A stretch of DNA of 63,374 bases from Elusimicrobiales bacterium (GCA_028713125.1 JAQTOU010000010.1:1-63374), one strand, 5' to 3'; positions 1 through 8,766 are shown, numbered from the stretch's first letter. The notes: generated by a model from the sequence alone, not told the origin. Translations and numbers: made by a program.

Positions 1-75
1 GGCTTCGACAACACTATCGCCGCCGTGACGCAGATGCAGCAGCGCTTCGCGGACCCCGCGGAACTGACGGACTAA
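1..75 (+). CDS. 3' end of a paralogue of the 731-residue secreted protein
   Basis: Only the last 24 codons and a TAA stop are in the window. The C-terminus TIAAVTQMQQRFADPAELTD closely matches the end of the protein encoded at 12468-14663 (NIADVNQMRNRFADPATLTD), so this is the tail of a second member of that uncharacterised secreted family. A strong terminator follows at 98-134. Nothing can be said about its start or full length. The match is by eye but is continuous over about 20 residues and ends at the same point. Confidence 0.75.
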   Translation, partial: GFDNTIAAVTQMQQRFADPAELTD

Positions 76-97
76 ACTTCAGGAACGTCATGCAGCG

Positions 98-134
98 AGC
101 GCCCCCCTGGTCTCCCGGGGGGCGCTTCATTTTG
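98..134 (+). terminator. rho-independent terminator after the partial gene
   Basis: A perfect 10-bp stem (98-107 with 117-126, AGCGCCCCCC/GGGGGGCGCT) has a 9-nt loop and is followed by TCATTTT. It closes the transcript of the partial gene and separates it from the permease. Confidence 0.85.
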
Positions 135-158
135 CCCGGAAACCGCTAAAGGACTGCC

Positions 159-1634
159 TTGAGTCAAAGCGGAACAAATAATAAAAATGTTAAATTGCTG
201 GTATCCCCTATGAAAGAATATTTTAAATTCGACGAACGCGGCACCGACCTCAAAACCGAGCTTCTCTCGGGCGCGGCCACCTTCCTGACGATGGCTTATA
301 TTATCTTCGTCAACCCGGGTATACTGTCGGCGGCCGGCGTGCCCTTCGCGGGCGCGGTTACCGCCACGGCGCTGGGCGCCGCAGTCATGAGCATCCTGAT
401 GGGCGCCGTAGCCAACAGGCCCCTGGCTCTCGCTTCCGGGATGGGGATAAACGCGGTCCTGACTTTTTCGGTCATCGGCTTCCAGCAGGCAAATGTCCCC
501 TGGCAGGTGGGGATGTCGGTGATCTTTATCGAAGGGCTGCTTATTCTGCTGCTCGTAGTTACCGGCTTCCGCGAGGCCGTGATGGATTCAATCCCGCTCA
601 ACCTTAAAAGGGCCATAGGCGTGGGGATAGGTCTTTTTATCACCGTGATAGGCCTCAATGAGGGCGGGATAATCAGGCCGGCCCCCATCACCATGGTCTC
701 GCTCGGGGATTTCTCGCAACATTATGTCTGGGTCACCCTTATCGGTTTCTTTTCCACGGCTTTCTTCATGGCCGCGAAGATAAAAGGAGACATTCTCTGG
801 GGCATAATCTCGGCCGCGGCCGCCGCGCTGCTTCTGGGCGTCACGGCTATACCGCAGTCCGCTTTCGCCGCGCCGCATTTCGGGACTTTCTTCGCCCCTT
901 TCCAGACGGTGAACGGGCAGCTCGCCCTCGTCCAGGCGCTTGCGCCGGGGCTGCTCTTCGCCATCTTCGCCATCATGCTTACGGATTTTTTCGACACCAT
1001 GGGCACGGTGGTGGCCGTGGGCGAGCAGGCCGGCTTCGTGAACGCCGACGGCTCGGTTCGGGATATAAAGAAAATACTTATAGTGGACTCGGCCGCGGCC
1101 GCGGCCGGCGGCCTTTTCGGGGCCAGTTCCATAACCACCTACATAGAATCCGCCGCCGGCGTAGCCGAGGGCGGCAGGACCGGCCTCTCGGCTATAGTTA
1201 CGGGGCTGCTGTTCGGGCTGTGCGCCTTCTTCGCCCCGCTGATACAGATGATAGGCGGCGGCTACAGGCTCCCCAATGCCTCCCACTACTGCCTGATGGT
1301 CAACAGCGGCTTCACGCCGCCCGCCGACGTGATCCCTCCCGGAACCGGGGATTATTTCGTCTACCCGATAACGGCCGGAGCCCTGGTGATAGTGGGCTCG
1401 CTGATGATGAAAACAGTAAGGGATATAGACTGGGACAATTTCGAGGAGGCCCTGCCGGCTTTCCTGACCATGATAGGCATACCGCTGACCTACAATATAA
1501 GCCACGGCATCGGCTTCGGCTTTATAAGCTACACGGCGATAAAGCTGGCGAGGGGAAAATTCAGGCAGGTGCACCCGCTGATGTACATAGTCAGCGCGGC
1601 CTTTCTTCTCTCTTTTATCCTTGCGTCCAGATAA
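159..1634 (+). CDS. NCS2-type purine (guanine/hypoxanthine/adenine) permease, AzgA/PbuG-like
   Basis: This is an inner-membrane proton-coupled nucleobase importer of the AzgA/COG2252 branch. The N-terminal block GTDLKTELLSGAATFLTMAY and the later SSITTYIESAAGVAEGGRTG segment are hallmarks of this branch, and about a dozen hydrophobic helices run to the C-terminus. The length of 474-491 residues is normal. Two starts are possible. TTG at 159 has AAAGGA just upstream (148-153). ATG at 210 (MKEYFKFDERG) lies where family members usually begin but has no clear ribosome site. The gene abuts the converging gene at 1635 with no spacer. Exact substrate cannot be told from sequence alone. Confidence 0.88.
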   Translation: MSQSGTNNKNVKLLVSPMKEYFKFDERGTDLKTELLSGAATFLTMAYIIFVNPGILSAAGVPFAGAVTATALGAAVMSILMGAVANRPLALASGMGINAVLTFSVIGFQQANVPWQVGMSVIFIEGLLILLLVVTGFREAVMDSIPLNLKRAIGVGIGLFITVIGLNEGGIIRPAPITMVSLGDFSQHYVWVTLIGFFSTAFFMAAKIKGDILWGIISAAAAALLLGVTAIPQSAFAAPHFGTFFAPFQTVNGQLALVQALAPGLLFAIFAIMLTDFFDTMGTVVAVGEQAGFVNADGSVRDIKKILIVDSAAAAAGGLFGASSITTYIESAAGVAEGGRTGLSAIVTGLLFGLCAFFAPLIQMIGGGYRLPNASHYCLMVNSGFTPPADVIPPGTGDYFVYPITAGALVIVGSLMMKTVRDIDWDNFEEALPAFLTMIGIPLTYNISHGIGFGFISYTAIKLARGKFRQVHPLMYIVSAAFLLSFILASR

Positions 1635-2420
1635 TTACTTGAATTTTATAGCGAGGGCATTGTCGCTGAGGCTGAAGCCGGTCATGTGGACTTCGCCCAC
1701 CAGCCCCTCGGGCATGTACCGTTTCAGGGCCGCGGCCGAGACCACGGTGTGAAGCGTCCAGGCGGCCTTGTCGTACTTGAAAGTGACTATATCGCCGGCC
1801 TTAAGCGGGCTCTGGTTCTCTTGAAGGCTCTCGTTAAGCGAGTCGGTGATCCCGCCGGTTATTATCCCCATTATATCCGCCACCATATCCTCTTTATTGA
1901 AGACGGCTTCGCTGTCGCCGATGGCGGGGATAGCGACCGGGGTCCCGGTCAGGCCGGGGGTGGGTGCCATCGCGGCGTGCAGCTGCACGCGCTGGACCCT
2001 GATAGCAAGCTTGTCTTTGCCTTCGAGATAGGGCTTGAGCGTAACTACGGGCTCGGCCACGATGCCGTTGACGTTTACGCGGATATTGACGACCTTCAGC
2101 AGCTCCCCGGAGCGCTCGAGCACGGGCTTGGCCGGGTCTATTATTGAAAGCTCTTTCTTCGAGGCGGCCACCATGACCATCACTTTCTTCAGGGCCTTGA
2201 AAGGAACCCGGATAGAGAGGTCGAGGCCGATCATGTCGTCCTCTTCAGCCTTGGGGGGCTGGGGCTTGGAGACCCGGACCGCCTTGAATTCCGTCCCGCG
2301 CAGGTCGGCGGCGGAGAGAGAAGCGAGGTCGAACTCGGAAGCCGAAGCCTGCCGGCCTAAAGCGAAAGCGGCGGTTATCAGGATGGTCAGCGCTGTGGTT
2401 CTTTTGATCAGGTTTTTCAT
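1635..2420 (-). CDS. secreted protein, single-domain paralogue of its upstream neighbour
   Basis: No named family recognised. A Sec signal peptide (about residues 1-27, ending ASA) is followed by the tag EFDLASLSAADLRG seen in other exported proteins of this window. Residues about 62-261 align by eye with the first half of the protein at 2442-3701: both have DLS(I/V)(R/K)(L/V)P, IIDPA(K/M)PVL, V(T/V)QMKP-type and TF(K/T)YDKA(A/S)WTL blocks. The alternating amphipathic strands recall periplasmic lipid-binding (BPI/SMP-like) folds, but that is only an impression. It follows the 419-residue gene by 21 nt, so the two form an operon. Confidence 0.7.
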   Translation of the reverse strand: MKNLIKRTTALTILITAAFALGRQASASEFDLASLSAADLRGTEFKAVRVSKPQPPKAEEDDMIGLDLSIRVPFKALKKVMVMVAASKKELSIIDPAKPVLERSGELLKVVNIRVNVNGIVAEPVVTLKPYLEGKDKLAIRVQRVQLHAAMAPTPGLTGTPVAIPAIGDSEAVFNKEDMVADIMGIITGGITDSLNESLQENQSPLKAGDIVTFKYDKAAWTLHTVVSAAALKRYMPEGLVGEVHMTGFSLSDNALAIKFK

Positions 2421-2441
2421 AAATTTTAGCTCCGGGCCGGC

Positions 2442-3701
2442 CTAGAACTGGAACCCGAGGTACATAAGCCCCTGCTCTATCTTCATGCTCTTTACGGTCA
2501 CGCCGTTGGCGAAGGAGGGAAGGAAAGCCCTGTTCTTAAGCTTAAGCTCCACCGTCCTGTCGTCCAGCTTGCGGGCCGACATCGCCTGGGTCAGGTCCCT
2601 GTTGGTCATGATGCCGCTCACTATGCCGGAGATCGCCATATTCTGAAGCTTCCTGCTGATGAAACCGGGAATGCTGATCCCGTAAGCCTGGTCCACTTTC
2701 ACGTTATCGATACGTATCACGATAGTGTTCGGCGCGGTGAGGGTGGGCGTAAGCTCTATGGTGGCGTAAACGTTGGGCTTGAGGGTCATGTCGCGCATAT
2801 AGGCTTTCAAGCCGACTTCGATGCGGCCGTCGGCGCGGAACTTTACGCCGTTGTCGTGGCCGGCCGGGGCGAGATCATAATCTCCGCCGGCGAGGTACTT
2901 GCCGAGGAAATTAGTGATCATGCCGTCGGAGATGGCCAGGTTGGAACCGGGCGACCTGTCTAAACTGGCGCCGGAACCGGACTTGACGCCCAGGACAAAG
3001 CCCTTGTCATCGAAGCTGAAGGCGCTCAAGCTGACGCCTCCGGTAAGGCCGGGCAGCAGCGGGGCCACGAAATCCGGGGTAATTAAAGCGCGCAGGGTCC
3101 AGGAGGCCTTGTCGTAGGTGAAGGAAAGAGTGTTCTTCGCCTTGAGCTTTACCTTGTTGGCGGCGAAAGCTTCGTCCATGGATTCAAGCATGCTCGCGGT
3201 CAGGCTGCCGGCGATGGTCGCCATAAGGTCGTCTTTGTTAACTCCGCCCAGGCCTTTGGGCCCGAAAACCACCTCGGCGTCCACTTTAAGGAAGCGGATA
3301 GCCAGGCGGTTATTTCCTTCGAACGAGGGCTTCATCTGGACCGTCGGTTCGACGTCTATGCCGTGGAAGTTAACGGTAACATTGGTGAAAACTATATGAT
3401 CGCCCTGGCGGAACAGCACCGGCATGGCGGGATCGATGATTTTCATATCGTCGCAAAGGCCGGCGATGCGCTTATTGAGCTCGGCATAAGGAAGTTTTAC
3501 GCTCAGGTCCATCGCGGGGGCCATGTTGGGAGATTTGTTCATCGACGCGAAAGGCTCGGCCGGTACCGGGATGGCGGCGAGGGCCTGATCATCCGAACCC
3601 CTCAAGTCCGAAAGCGAAACCGCGTCCAGGGTAAAGCCGCCGGCAAAGACGCCGGAAGCCGTACAGAGCAAGGTCATGACCGCAAGCATGGTTTTTTTCA
3701 T
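2442..3701 (-). CDS. secreted two-domain protein of unknown function
   Basis: No named family recognised. The signal peptide (MKKTMLAVMTLLCTASGVFA) is followed by the shared post-signal segment GFTLDAVSLSDLRG and a short Pro/Ala linker. Domain 1 (about residues 45-235) is homologous to the 261-residue neighbour. Domain 2 (about 280-419) has a similar pattern of beta-strands and an amphipathic helix, as if from an internal duplication. First gene of a two-gene operon. A promoter-like TAGACTATATATAG lies upstream on the minus strand near 3718-3733. The role is probably periplasmic or outer-membrane associated; ligand binding is inference. Confidence 0.7.
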   Translation of the reverse strand: MKKTMLAVMTLLCTASGVFAGGFTLDAVSLSDLRGSDDQALAAIPVPAEPFASMNKSPNMAPAMDLSVKLPYAELNKRIAGLCDDMKIIDPAMPVLFRQGDHIVFTNVTVNFHGIDVEPTVQMKPSFEGNNRLAIRFLKVDAEVVFGPKGLGGVNKDDLMATIAGSLTASMLESMDEAFAANKVKLKAKNTLSFTYDKASWTLRALITPDFVAPLLPGLTGGVSLSAFSFDDKGFVLGVKSGSGASLDRSPGSNLAISDGMITNFLGKYLAGGDYDLAPAGHDNGVKFRADGRIEVGLKAYMRDMTLKPNVYATIELTPTLTAPNTIVIRIDNVKVDQAYGISIPGFISRKLQNMAISGIVSGIMTNRDLTQAMSARKLDDRTVELKLKNRAFLPSFANGVTVKSMKIEQGLMYLGFQF

Positions 3702-3899
3702 AATTTTCTCGCCGCTTCTATATATAGTCTAGTAGGCGGGCCGCGGGAAACACAGAGTATAAAGGCCCAAACGGGGCGGGCCATCGGGGCAAGCCGGCTT
3801 GGGCCCTTATGGGCCCCTCCAAACGCGGCAGGACCGGTCCCGGGACGGTTTGTAAAGAGAATTCGGTTATCATATAATTTGTTTATCCCCGGTAAATCA
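3702..3899. promoter_or_regulatory. divergent intergenic region with promoter for the DUF2157 gene
   Basis: On the plus strand TTGTAA (3850-3855), a 17-nt spacer and TATAAT (3873-3878) form a good sigma70-type promoter about 22 nt before ATG 3900. Facing the other way, TAGACTATATATAG near 3718-3733 can serve the minus-strand secreted pair. Between them is a GC-rich stretch with a GGGCCC-TTAT-GGGCCC inverted repeat near 3806-3821. Confidence 0.6.
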
Positions 3900-5225
3900 A
3901 TGTCCTATTACAAAAAACTTAAAGCAGACTTGGCGGGCGCGGCTTCGGCCGGCATCATCACCCCACAGCAGGCTGACCAGGTTTGGCAGAACGCCTACGG
4001 CAGCAGGACTTTCGCCTCTTTAAAAGCGACCCATATCATCGGGGCGGTCGCCGGCATTTTCATCTCCCTGGGCGTGATCCTGGTGGCCGCCCATAACTGG
4101 GACAAGATCGGAGCGGTCGCCAAGATGGGCGCCTTCCTGCTTCTTTTCGCCGGCCTCGCGGAAGCCGCCATGAGGAACGAAGAGAAGCCCTCGGCCTGCG
4201 TACCCCTCGAGATGATCTGGTTCTTCATGCCGGTACTGGGCATAGGCCTTTACGCGCAGATCTTCAATCTAAGCGGCGACCCGGTGAAGCCCTACCTGGT
4301 TTGGGCGGCGCTTTCCGCGCCCCTTGCGGTTTTATCAAAGAGGCCGATGGTCGCTTATATGACTTCCATCCTCCTGCTGGCCACCCTTTACTTCGGAACC
4401 ATGGGCCCCGACAATATTCTTTCCCTGGCCTCCTCCCACCGCTTCGAGCAGGCCGGGCAGCCGCTCTGGCACTGGGCGGCGGCGCTGGCCGTACTTGGAG
4501 CGGGGGCTTACCTCTACCCTGGCAAAAAAACCGGCCTGCCCCTGGGCGCGGCCTCGGTCTGGCTCTTTATCCTCCTCTTCGCCCCCACTGCGATAGCGGT
4601 CTCCTCTACGGCGCTGGTCCTGCTTGCGGGAATGTCGCTGGCCGTTATCTGGCTCACTTTCGGCTATGAGCGCGGGGACGACAAAACCAGCCTGCCGCTG
4701 CTGGCTTGGACCATCGGAGTCTATATCTCCACCTTTTTCTGGCATTACAAAGCGCATGAGTTCGAAACTTCGTCGCGCCACGACACTACTCCGGGCGCCA
4801 TCCTGACCTGGCTGCTCTTCGCCGGGGCCCTGCTCTCGGTTATTTTCAGGAAGCAGCGCCTTCTGCCGGAAGGGAAAACAGAGGATTACGCGGCCAAGGT
4901 CATGCTTGCCGCTTCCATGCTCTGCGCCTTCCTTCTCTTCGACACCACCGAGTCCTCCGCCAAGATACTTGCTGTCATCGCCAATTTGATCCTGGCCGGC
5001 TACGGCGCCGGCTGCATAATCGGCGGCTCTAAGACTTCCGACGAGAAGCTGATAAACCGCGGCGTGGCGGTGATAACCCTTACCGCGGTGACGCGCTTCG
5101 TGGATATTTTCGGGAACCTGCTTAAGAGCGGCGTGGCTTTCATCGTCACCGGCCTCGCTTTCGCGGGCCTGGCTTACGCGATCAACCGGGGCAGGAAAGC
5201 CCTGATAGAGGCGGCGAAAAAATGA
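3900..5225 (+). CDS. DUF2157 polytopic membrane protein
   Basis: The N-terminus (MSYYKKLKADLAGAASAGII) fits the DUF2157 domain, followed by about ten hydrophobic segments. The role of DUF2157 proteins is not established. ATG 3900 was chosen because an extended frame upstream would run antisense through the secreted gene and because a promoter sits at 3850-3878. It is followed by a GDYXXLXY gene with a 4-nt ATGA overlap, the usual partner arrangement for this family, so the two products probably act together in the inner membrane. Confidence 0.85.
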   Translation: MSYYKKLKADLAGAASAGIITPQQADQVWQNAYGSRTFASLKATHIIGAVAGIFISLGVILVAAHNWDKIGAVAKMGAFLLLFAGLAEAAMRNEEKPSACVPLEMIWFFMPVLGIGLYAQIFNLSGDPVKPYLVWAALSAPLAVLSKRPMVAYMTSILLLATLYFGTMGPDNILSLASSHRFEQAGQPLWHWAAALAVLGAGAYLYPGKKTGLPLGAASVWLFILLFAPTAIAVSSTALVLLAGMSLAVIWLTFGYERGDDKTSLPLLAWTIGVYISTFFWHYKAHEFETSSRHDTTPGAILTWLLFAGALLSVIFRKQRLLPEGKTEDYAAKVMLAASMLCAFLLFDTTESSAKILAVIANLILAGYGAGCIIGGSKTSDEKLINRGVAVITLTAVTRFVDIFGNLLKSGVAFIVTGLAFAGLAYAINRGRKALIEAAKK

Positions 5226-5728
5226 GCAAACTCCGCATAGTCCTCGCCGTCCAGCTCCTCTTCTTCGTCGCCTGGGGCGGCTGGCTGCTGTCCTCGCGCA
5301 ACGCCGATTCCCCCGAGTTCTACCTTGAAACGACGCCGGTGGACCCGCGCGATCTTATCAGCGGGACTTATGTGGCGCTGTCCTACGCCATCTCGACCCC
5401 GACCGCGGGCAATTGCCCTTCCTTCACTAATTACGGCCCCGTTTTCGTCAAGCTCGCGCCCCTCGGAAAGACCATCAACACCGAGAACGGGACAGTGCCC
5501 GTCTACGAAGCTACGGACTGCAGCAAGAATCCGCCGCAGGAATTCGGCTGGGTAAGCGCTAAACTCCAGTACGGCTTCAGGGGTAATATGGCCGTTTACG
5601 GCATAGAGAAACATTTCGTTAACGAGGATAACCCGCTCAAGGACGCGCGCAGCGGGTCCGTGGCCGCCAAGGTCAAGATCGGCCACAACCGCAGCCTTGT
5701 GCTGCTCGATTTAGTAAAGAAGATATAA
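5222..5728 (+). CDS. GDYXXLXY family membrane-anchored protein
   Basis: A 168-residue protein with one N-terminal transmembrane helix (about residues 5-24) and an extracytoplasmic domain. The family motif appears as GTYVALSY, with Thr replacing the usual Asp, inside DPRDLISGTYVALSY. Its start overlaps the stop of the DUF2157 gene, indicating translational coupling. The function of the family is unknown, and the pairing with DUF2157 is the best clue. Confidence 0.85.
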   Translation: MSKLRIVLAVQLLFFVAWGGWLLSSRNADSPEFYLETTPVDPRDLISGTYVALSYAISTPTAGNCPSFTNYGPVFVKLAPLGKTINTENGTVPVYEATDCSKNPPQEFGWVSAKLQYGFRGNMAVYGIEKHFVNEDNPLKDARSGSVAAKVKIGHNRSLVLLDLVKKI

Positions 5729-5810
5729 CGCCAGCCGGCTTAAAAGCCGCAACAGCCCCCGCTGGCGCAGACCGCCCGGGCGGTTTGCCCTCTGTCTAAA
5801 AGGAGACCTC
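5729..5810 (+). promoter_or_regulatory. structured leader before pyrB
   Basis: This spacer holds a 7-bp stem (CGCCAGC/GCTGGCG, about 5730-5768) enclosing CGGCTT-AA-AAGCCG, then the perfect palindrome ACCGCCCGGGCGGT and finally AAAAGGAGA ahead of the pyrB ATG. No T-tract follows, so it is not an obvious terminator. It may be a structured 5' leader; regulation by pyrimidines is only a guess. Confidence 0.4.
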
Positions 5811-6872
5811 ATGAAAAGAACACAGGAAATGACCAGCGTTCAGCCGGACTGGGAGAACTTCTATCCCCGCCCCATCTCCGACAAGATCCCCTTTTTCTCC
5901 AGGGACGGCCGTCTCTATGACTGTCTCTTCGCGCAGCAGCTCAGCCGCGAGCTCCTCGAGCACCTTTTCAGGACCGCCGACGCGCTGAGGAACATCACCC
6001 AGGCGAAGTCCGGCGCCGACCATGTCGGGAATCTGCTCTCCGACAAGCGCGCGATGCTCTATTTCGTGCAGCCCTCCACCCGCACTTTCATGTCTTTCCT
6101 GAACGCCTGCCATATCCTGGGCATCAAGACCTCGGAGATCCGCGACACTTCCACTTCCTCCGAAGTAAAGGGCGAAACCCCCGAGGACACGGTGCGAACT
6201 TTCTCCAGCTACGTGGACATGATCATCATGCGCCACCCCGCGCCCGGCTTCGTGGAAAAGACCGCCTGGCTGATGAACCGCACCGGCCGCCCCGTGCCGA
6301 TACTTAACGGCGGCTCCGGCAAAGACCAGCATCCTACGCAGGCGATCCTGGACATGTACACCCTCTACCGCAGCTTCGCCGGCGACCTGGACGACAAGCA
6401 CATAGTGATGGTCGGCGACCTGAAGCGCGGCCGCACAGTGCGCTCGCTCAGCTACCTGATGAAGAACTACAAGAACGTTTCGCTCTCCTTCGTATCGCCT
6501 AAAGAATTCCGCATGGAAGCCGACATCCTCGACTTCCTGAAGCGCCACAAGATCCCGTTCCAGGAAACCGAGGACTTCAAGGGCACGATGAAGACCGCCG
6601 ACGCCATCTACATGACCCGCATCCAGGACGAGCACGACAAAGGCGGGGAGTCCAAGGGAGTGGACTATTCCCCCTTCTACTTCAAGAAAGAGCATTTAAA
6701 GAATATCAAGAAGACCTGCGTGATCATGCACCCGCTGCCCCGCCGCCACGAGATAGAGGTCTCCGTCGACGACGACGACAGGGCGGTGTTCTGGCGCCAG
6801 GAGCGCAACGGGATGTGGGCCCGCGCCGCCCTGATAGCCTATATCTTCGGCGTGGACGGGAAGATAAACTAA
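5811..6872 (+). CDS. pyrB: aspartate carbamoyltransferase catalytic subunit
   Basis: Catalyses carbamoyl phosphate plus L-aspartate to N-carbamoyl-aspartate, the committed step of pyrimidine synthesis, in the cytoplasm. The carbamoyl-phosphate loop STRT is at residues 89-92, the mobile catalytic-lysine loop VKGET at about 119-123, QHPTQ at 173-177, the GDLKRGRTVRS block near 202-212 and the HPLPRR aspartate-domain signature at 307-312. HPLPR and the GDLK-GR-V block favour aspartate over ornithine as acceptor. At 353 residues it is longer than the usual 300-310, partly from a roughly 30-residue N-terminal extension. A good ribosome site (AAAAGGAGA) sets the start. No regulatory pyrI subunit is adjacent. 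Confidence 0.92.
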   Translation: MKRTQEMTSVQPDWENFYPRPISDKIPFFSRDGRLYDCLFAQQLSRELLEHLFRTADALRNITQAKSGADHVGNLLSDKRAMLYFVQPSTRTFMSFLNACHILGIKTSEIRDTSTSSEVKGETPEDTVRTFSSYVDMIIMRHPAPGFVEKTAWLMNRTGRPVPILNGGSGKDQHPTQAILDMYTLYRSFAGDLDDKHIVMVGDLKRGRTVRSLSYLMKNYKNVSLSFVSPKEFRMEADILDFLKRHKIPFQETEDFKGTMKTADAIYMTRIQDEHDKGGESKGVDYSPFYFKKEHLKNIKKTCVIMHPLPRRHEIEVSVDDDDRAVFWRQERNGMWARAALIAYIFGVDGKIN

Positions 6873-6890
6873 AGCGCGTCAGCCAAAAAG

Positions 6891-6923
6891 AAAACCCTCC
6901 GGCAAAACCGGAGGGTTTTTATT
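6891..6923. terminator. bidirectional terminator
   Basis: The stem AAACCCTCCGG / CCGGAGGGTTT (6892-6902 with 6908-6918) has a 5-nt loop, with T-runs on both strands. It separates the converging pyrB and the FGE-fold gene. Confidence 0.9.
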
Positions 6924-6949
6924 TGCGCTCTCCCGGCGCAGTTCCGGGG

Positions 6950-7831
6950 TTATTTCACAAGCCGGAAGCCGACATAATAGCTGCCCTGGCGCATATAGAT
7001 ATAGCTGCGGAAGTCGGCGCGCAGGTATTCTTCGTCGCTGCTGTAGAAAGAGTTGCCGCGTATGACATTGTCTCCGTCCGCCGCGCCTGTCACCGCGCCG
7101 CCGTCGACAGGAGCTCCGGCGTAAGAATCCTTGTAGATGTCCTGCGTCACCTGCCAGACATTCCCGGCCATATCGCACAGTCCCTGTTCGGTATTGCCGG
7201 CCGGCTTGGAACAGACCGGCATAGTGCCGTTGGTTCCGCCGCCGATCCCGTTCTCCGGGCCGTCGTACACCGCTCTGTCATGGGTAACAGGCTCATTCCC
7301 CCAGGGGTATTTATTGTTCTTGCCCCCGCTCCTTGCGGCGTATTCCCATTCGGCCTCGGTTGGCAGCCTCGCGCCGGCGAACCCGGCGAAGTCTTTCATC
7401 TGCGCACCGTTCAGGCAGTTCATCGGGTAAGCCCGGCGGTCCGGGGTGTACCAATTGCAGTTGAAGCTGTAGTAAGTAATTGCGGGTTCCGTACATTTCC
7501 CTTCATTAACGCATTTCGCGTACTGCTCCACGGTCACCACTGCTTTGGCCATTTTAAAGGTCTTTATCTCGACCCCGCGTACCGGCCTGGTGTTGTTCGA
7601 ACCGGGGGCGCTTATCTCGGCGCCCATCAGGAACTTCCCTGCGGGGATGGAAACCCATTCTACCGGCCTGGCGTTCGCGGCGTAGCCAGCCACGTCCGGC
7701 CTGAAGAGCTCGTTTTGCTCCTCGCCCGAGGTTTTAAGAACGCCCGCACCGACCGCAAGCTCTCCGAACTCCGCCGCGTACGCGCCGCCGCTCAAGCCCA
7801 GCAGAACGACCAGCATCATTATTTTTTTCAT
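6950..7831 (-). CDS. secreted FGE/SUMF1-fold (formylglycine-generating-like) protein
   Basis: Signal peptide (about residues 1-19) followed by EFGEL, the shared exported-protein tag, then a sulfatase-modifying-factor domain. Family blocks include SIPAGKFLMG, ARLPTEAEWEYAAR, YPWGN, DMAGNVWQVTQD and YYVGFRLVK. The domain covers nearly the whole mature protein. Many bacterial relatives are not true formylglycine synthases and no sulfatase gene is nearby, so the catalytic role is uncertain; a carbohydrate- or peptide-binding role is possible. A strong ribosome site (AGGAGGAAAAA) precedes the ATG. Its control region is the near-duplicate of the one at 15478-15614. Confidence 0.85.
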   Translation of the reverse strand: MKKIMMLVVLLGLSGGAYAAEFGELAVGAGVLKTSGEEQNELFRPDVAGYAANARPVEWVSIPAGKFLMGAEISAPGSNNTRPVRGVEIKTFKMAKAVVTVEQYAKCVNEGKCTEPAITYYSFNCNWYTPDRRAYPMNCLNGAQMKDFAGFAGARLPTEAEWEYAARSGGKNNKYPWGNEPVTHDRAVYDGPENGIGGGTNGTMPVCSKPAGNTEQGLCDMAGNVWQVTQDIYKDSYAGAPVDGGAVTGAADGDNVIRGNSFYSSDEEYLRADFRSYIYMRQGSYYVGFRLVK

Positions 7832-7857
7832 TACTTTTTCCTCCTGCTATTTGCTTC

Positions 7858-8022
7858 CTGATATAAGTTTACCGTGTTCGGCGCGGCTTTCCCTGAGGCC
7901 GGGGAACCAGCGCGGACTTGTATTTTGACCCAGGAGCGCCGGCTTATCAGGATGGCCTTTAGTTAAGCTATTGGCTTAACTACGGAGCCGGCAGTGTTGG
8001 CGGCCTCTTATTGTGTTAAAAT
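7858..8022. promoter_or_regulatory. duplicated divergent control region, copy 1
   Basis: This region lies between the FGE-fold gene (minus) and the 219-residue gene (plus). It is about 80% identical to 15478-15614 (73 of 90 positions over 7891-7980, counted by hand, no gaps). It contains the perfect palindrome AGTTAAGC-TATTG-GCTTAACT at 7961-7981. An extended -10 (TGTTAAAAT, 8014-8022) faces the plus gene and TAAACTTATA faces the minus gene. Probably bound by the XRE regulator encoded at 15621; that link is inference. Confidence 0.7.
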
Positions 8023-8054
8023 ATTGTGTAACCTAAGGTTTTAGGAGGGGCAGA

Positions 8055-8714
8055 ATGAATAAAATATTATTGGCATTTGCGGTAATGATTTTCACGGCCT
8101 CCGCGGGAATCGCCGCCGGGCCTGTGGAATTGGAAAGTTTAAGAGCTTCCGACCTTAACCTGGCGGAGCAGCTGATACCTCTGCCTGCCGCGCCCCTGAG
8201 GGCGGATACGGTTTCCCCGGACCTGCTGGCGAAATTTAATGACGCCGAGAAACAGCTCTCAGCTTTACGCAACGACCTGAACTGGGCAGGGAACGATCTG
8301 AACGACCTGGAGAGAAGGGCCAGGCAGATGATCCAGTTCAACACCAATGATTATTTTTTCCGGACCGACCTGAGCAGGATGTCCTCGGACATGTCGCGGC
8401 GCTTCGACACCAGCCGGCGGCTTATGGCGGACGTAAAGAATCTCCTGAACCTCGCGCAGAAAGCCCAGGAACTCAACAAAAGCGCCCGGAACATGGAAGC
8501 CTCGGCCCGCGATATCCTCCGCCTGACCTGGCCGGCCCTGCAGGACGCCGCGGGACGCCTGGAAGGGACAATCCGTTCCGGAGACCCGGCTGTCGTCGGT
8601 TATAATTCCCAGTGGAACGCCGCCGACATTTCCCGCTATACCCGGCAGCTCTCCGACTCGGCCAGATACCTCGCCACGGACACAAAGAACCTGGTAAACG
8701 CGACCCAGCCTTAA
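8055..8714 (+). CDS. secreted alpha-helical protein of unknown function
   Basis: No named family recognised. The signal peptide (about residues 1-20) is followed by GPVELESLRASDLN, closely like the post-signal tag of the proteins at 1635-3701. The remainder (about residues 50-215) is rich in Leu, Asn, Arg and Asp with heptad spacing, suggesting a coiled-coil or helical-bundle protein of the periplasm or cell surface. A strong ribosome site (TAGGAGGGG) precedes ATG 8055. It is a single-gene transcript ending at the terminator 8732-8764, driven from the duplicated control region. Confidence 0.65.
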   Translation: MNKILLAFAVMIFTASAGIAAGPVELESLRASDLNLAEQLIPLPAAPLRADTVSPDLLAKFNDAEKQLSALRNDLNWAGNDLNDLERRARQMIQFNTNDYFFRTDLSRMSSDMSRRFDTSRRLMADVKNLLNLAQKAQELNKSARNMEASARDILRLTWPALQDAAGRLEGTIRSGDPAVVGYNSQWNAADISRYTRQLSDSARYLATDTKNLVNATQP

Positions 8715-8731
8715 CCGCTTCTGCCTGGCTT

Positions 8732-8764
8732 AAAGGGCGTCGCCTGAAAGCGGCGCCCTTTTCT
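8732..8764. terminator. bidirectional terminator
   Basis: Stem AAGGGCG-T-CGC / GCG-G-CGCCCTT (8733-8760) with a CTGAAA loop and T/A-rich flanks. It lies between the converging 219-residue gene and the subtilase gene. Confidence 0.85.
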
Positions 8765-8766
8765 AT

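Noticed and set aside
588-1574. Long minus-strand ORF antisense to the permease
   Set aside because: Its composition (His/Arg/Gly-rich, no domain) is that of a shadow frame in GC-rich DNA; the plus-strand permease is certain.
5811-6872. Ornithine carbamoyltransferase
   Set aside because: The aspartate-type HPLPR and GDLK-GR-V blocks are present, and ornithine-type SMG/HCLP motifs are not.
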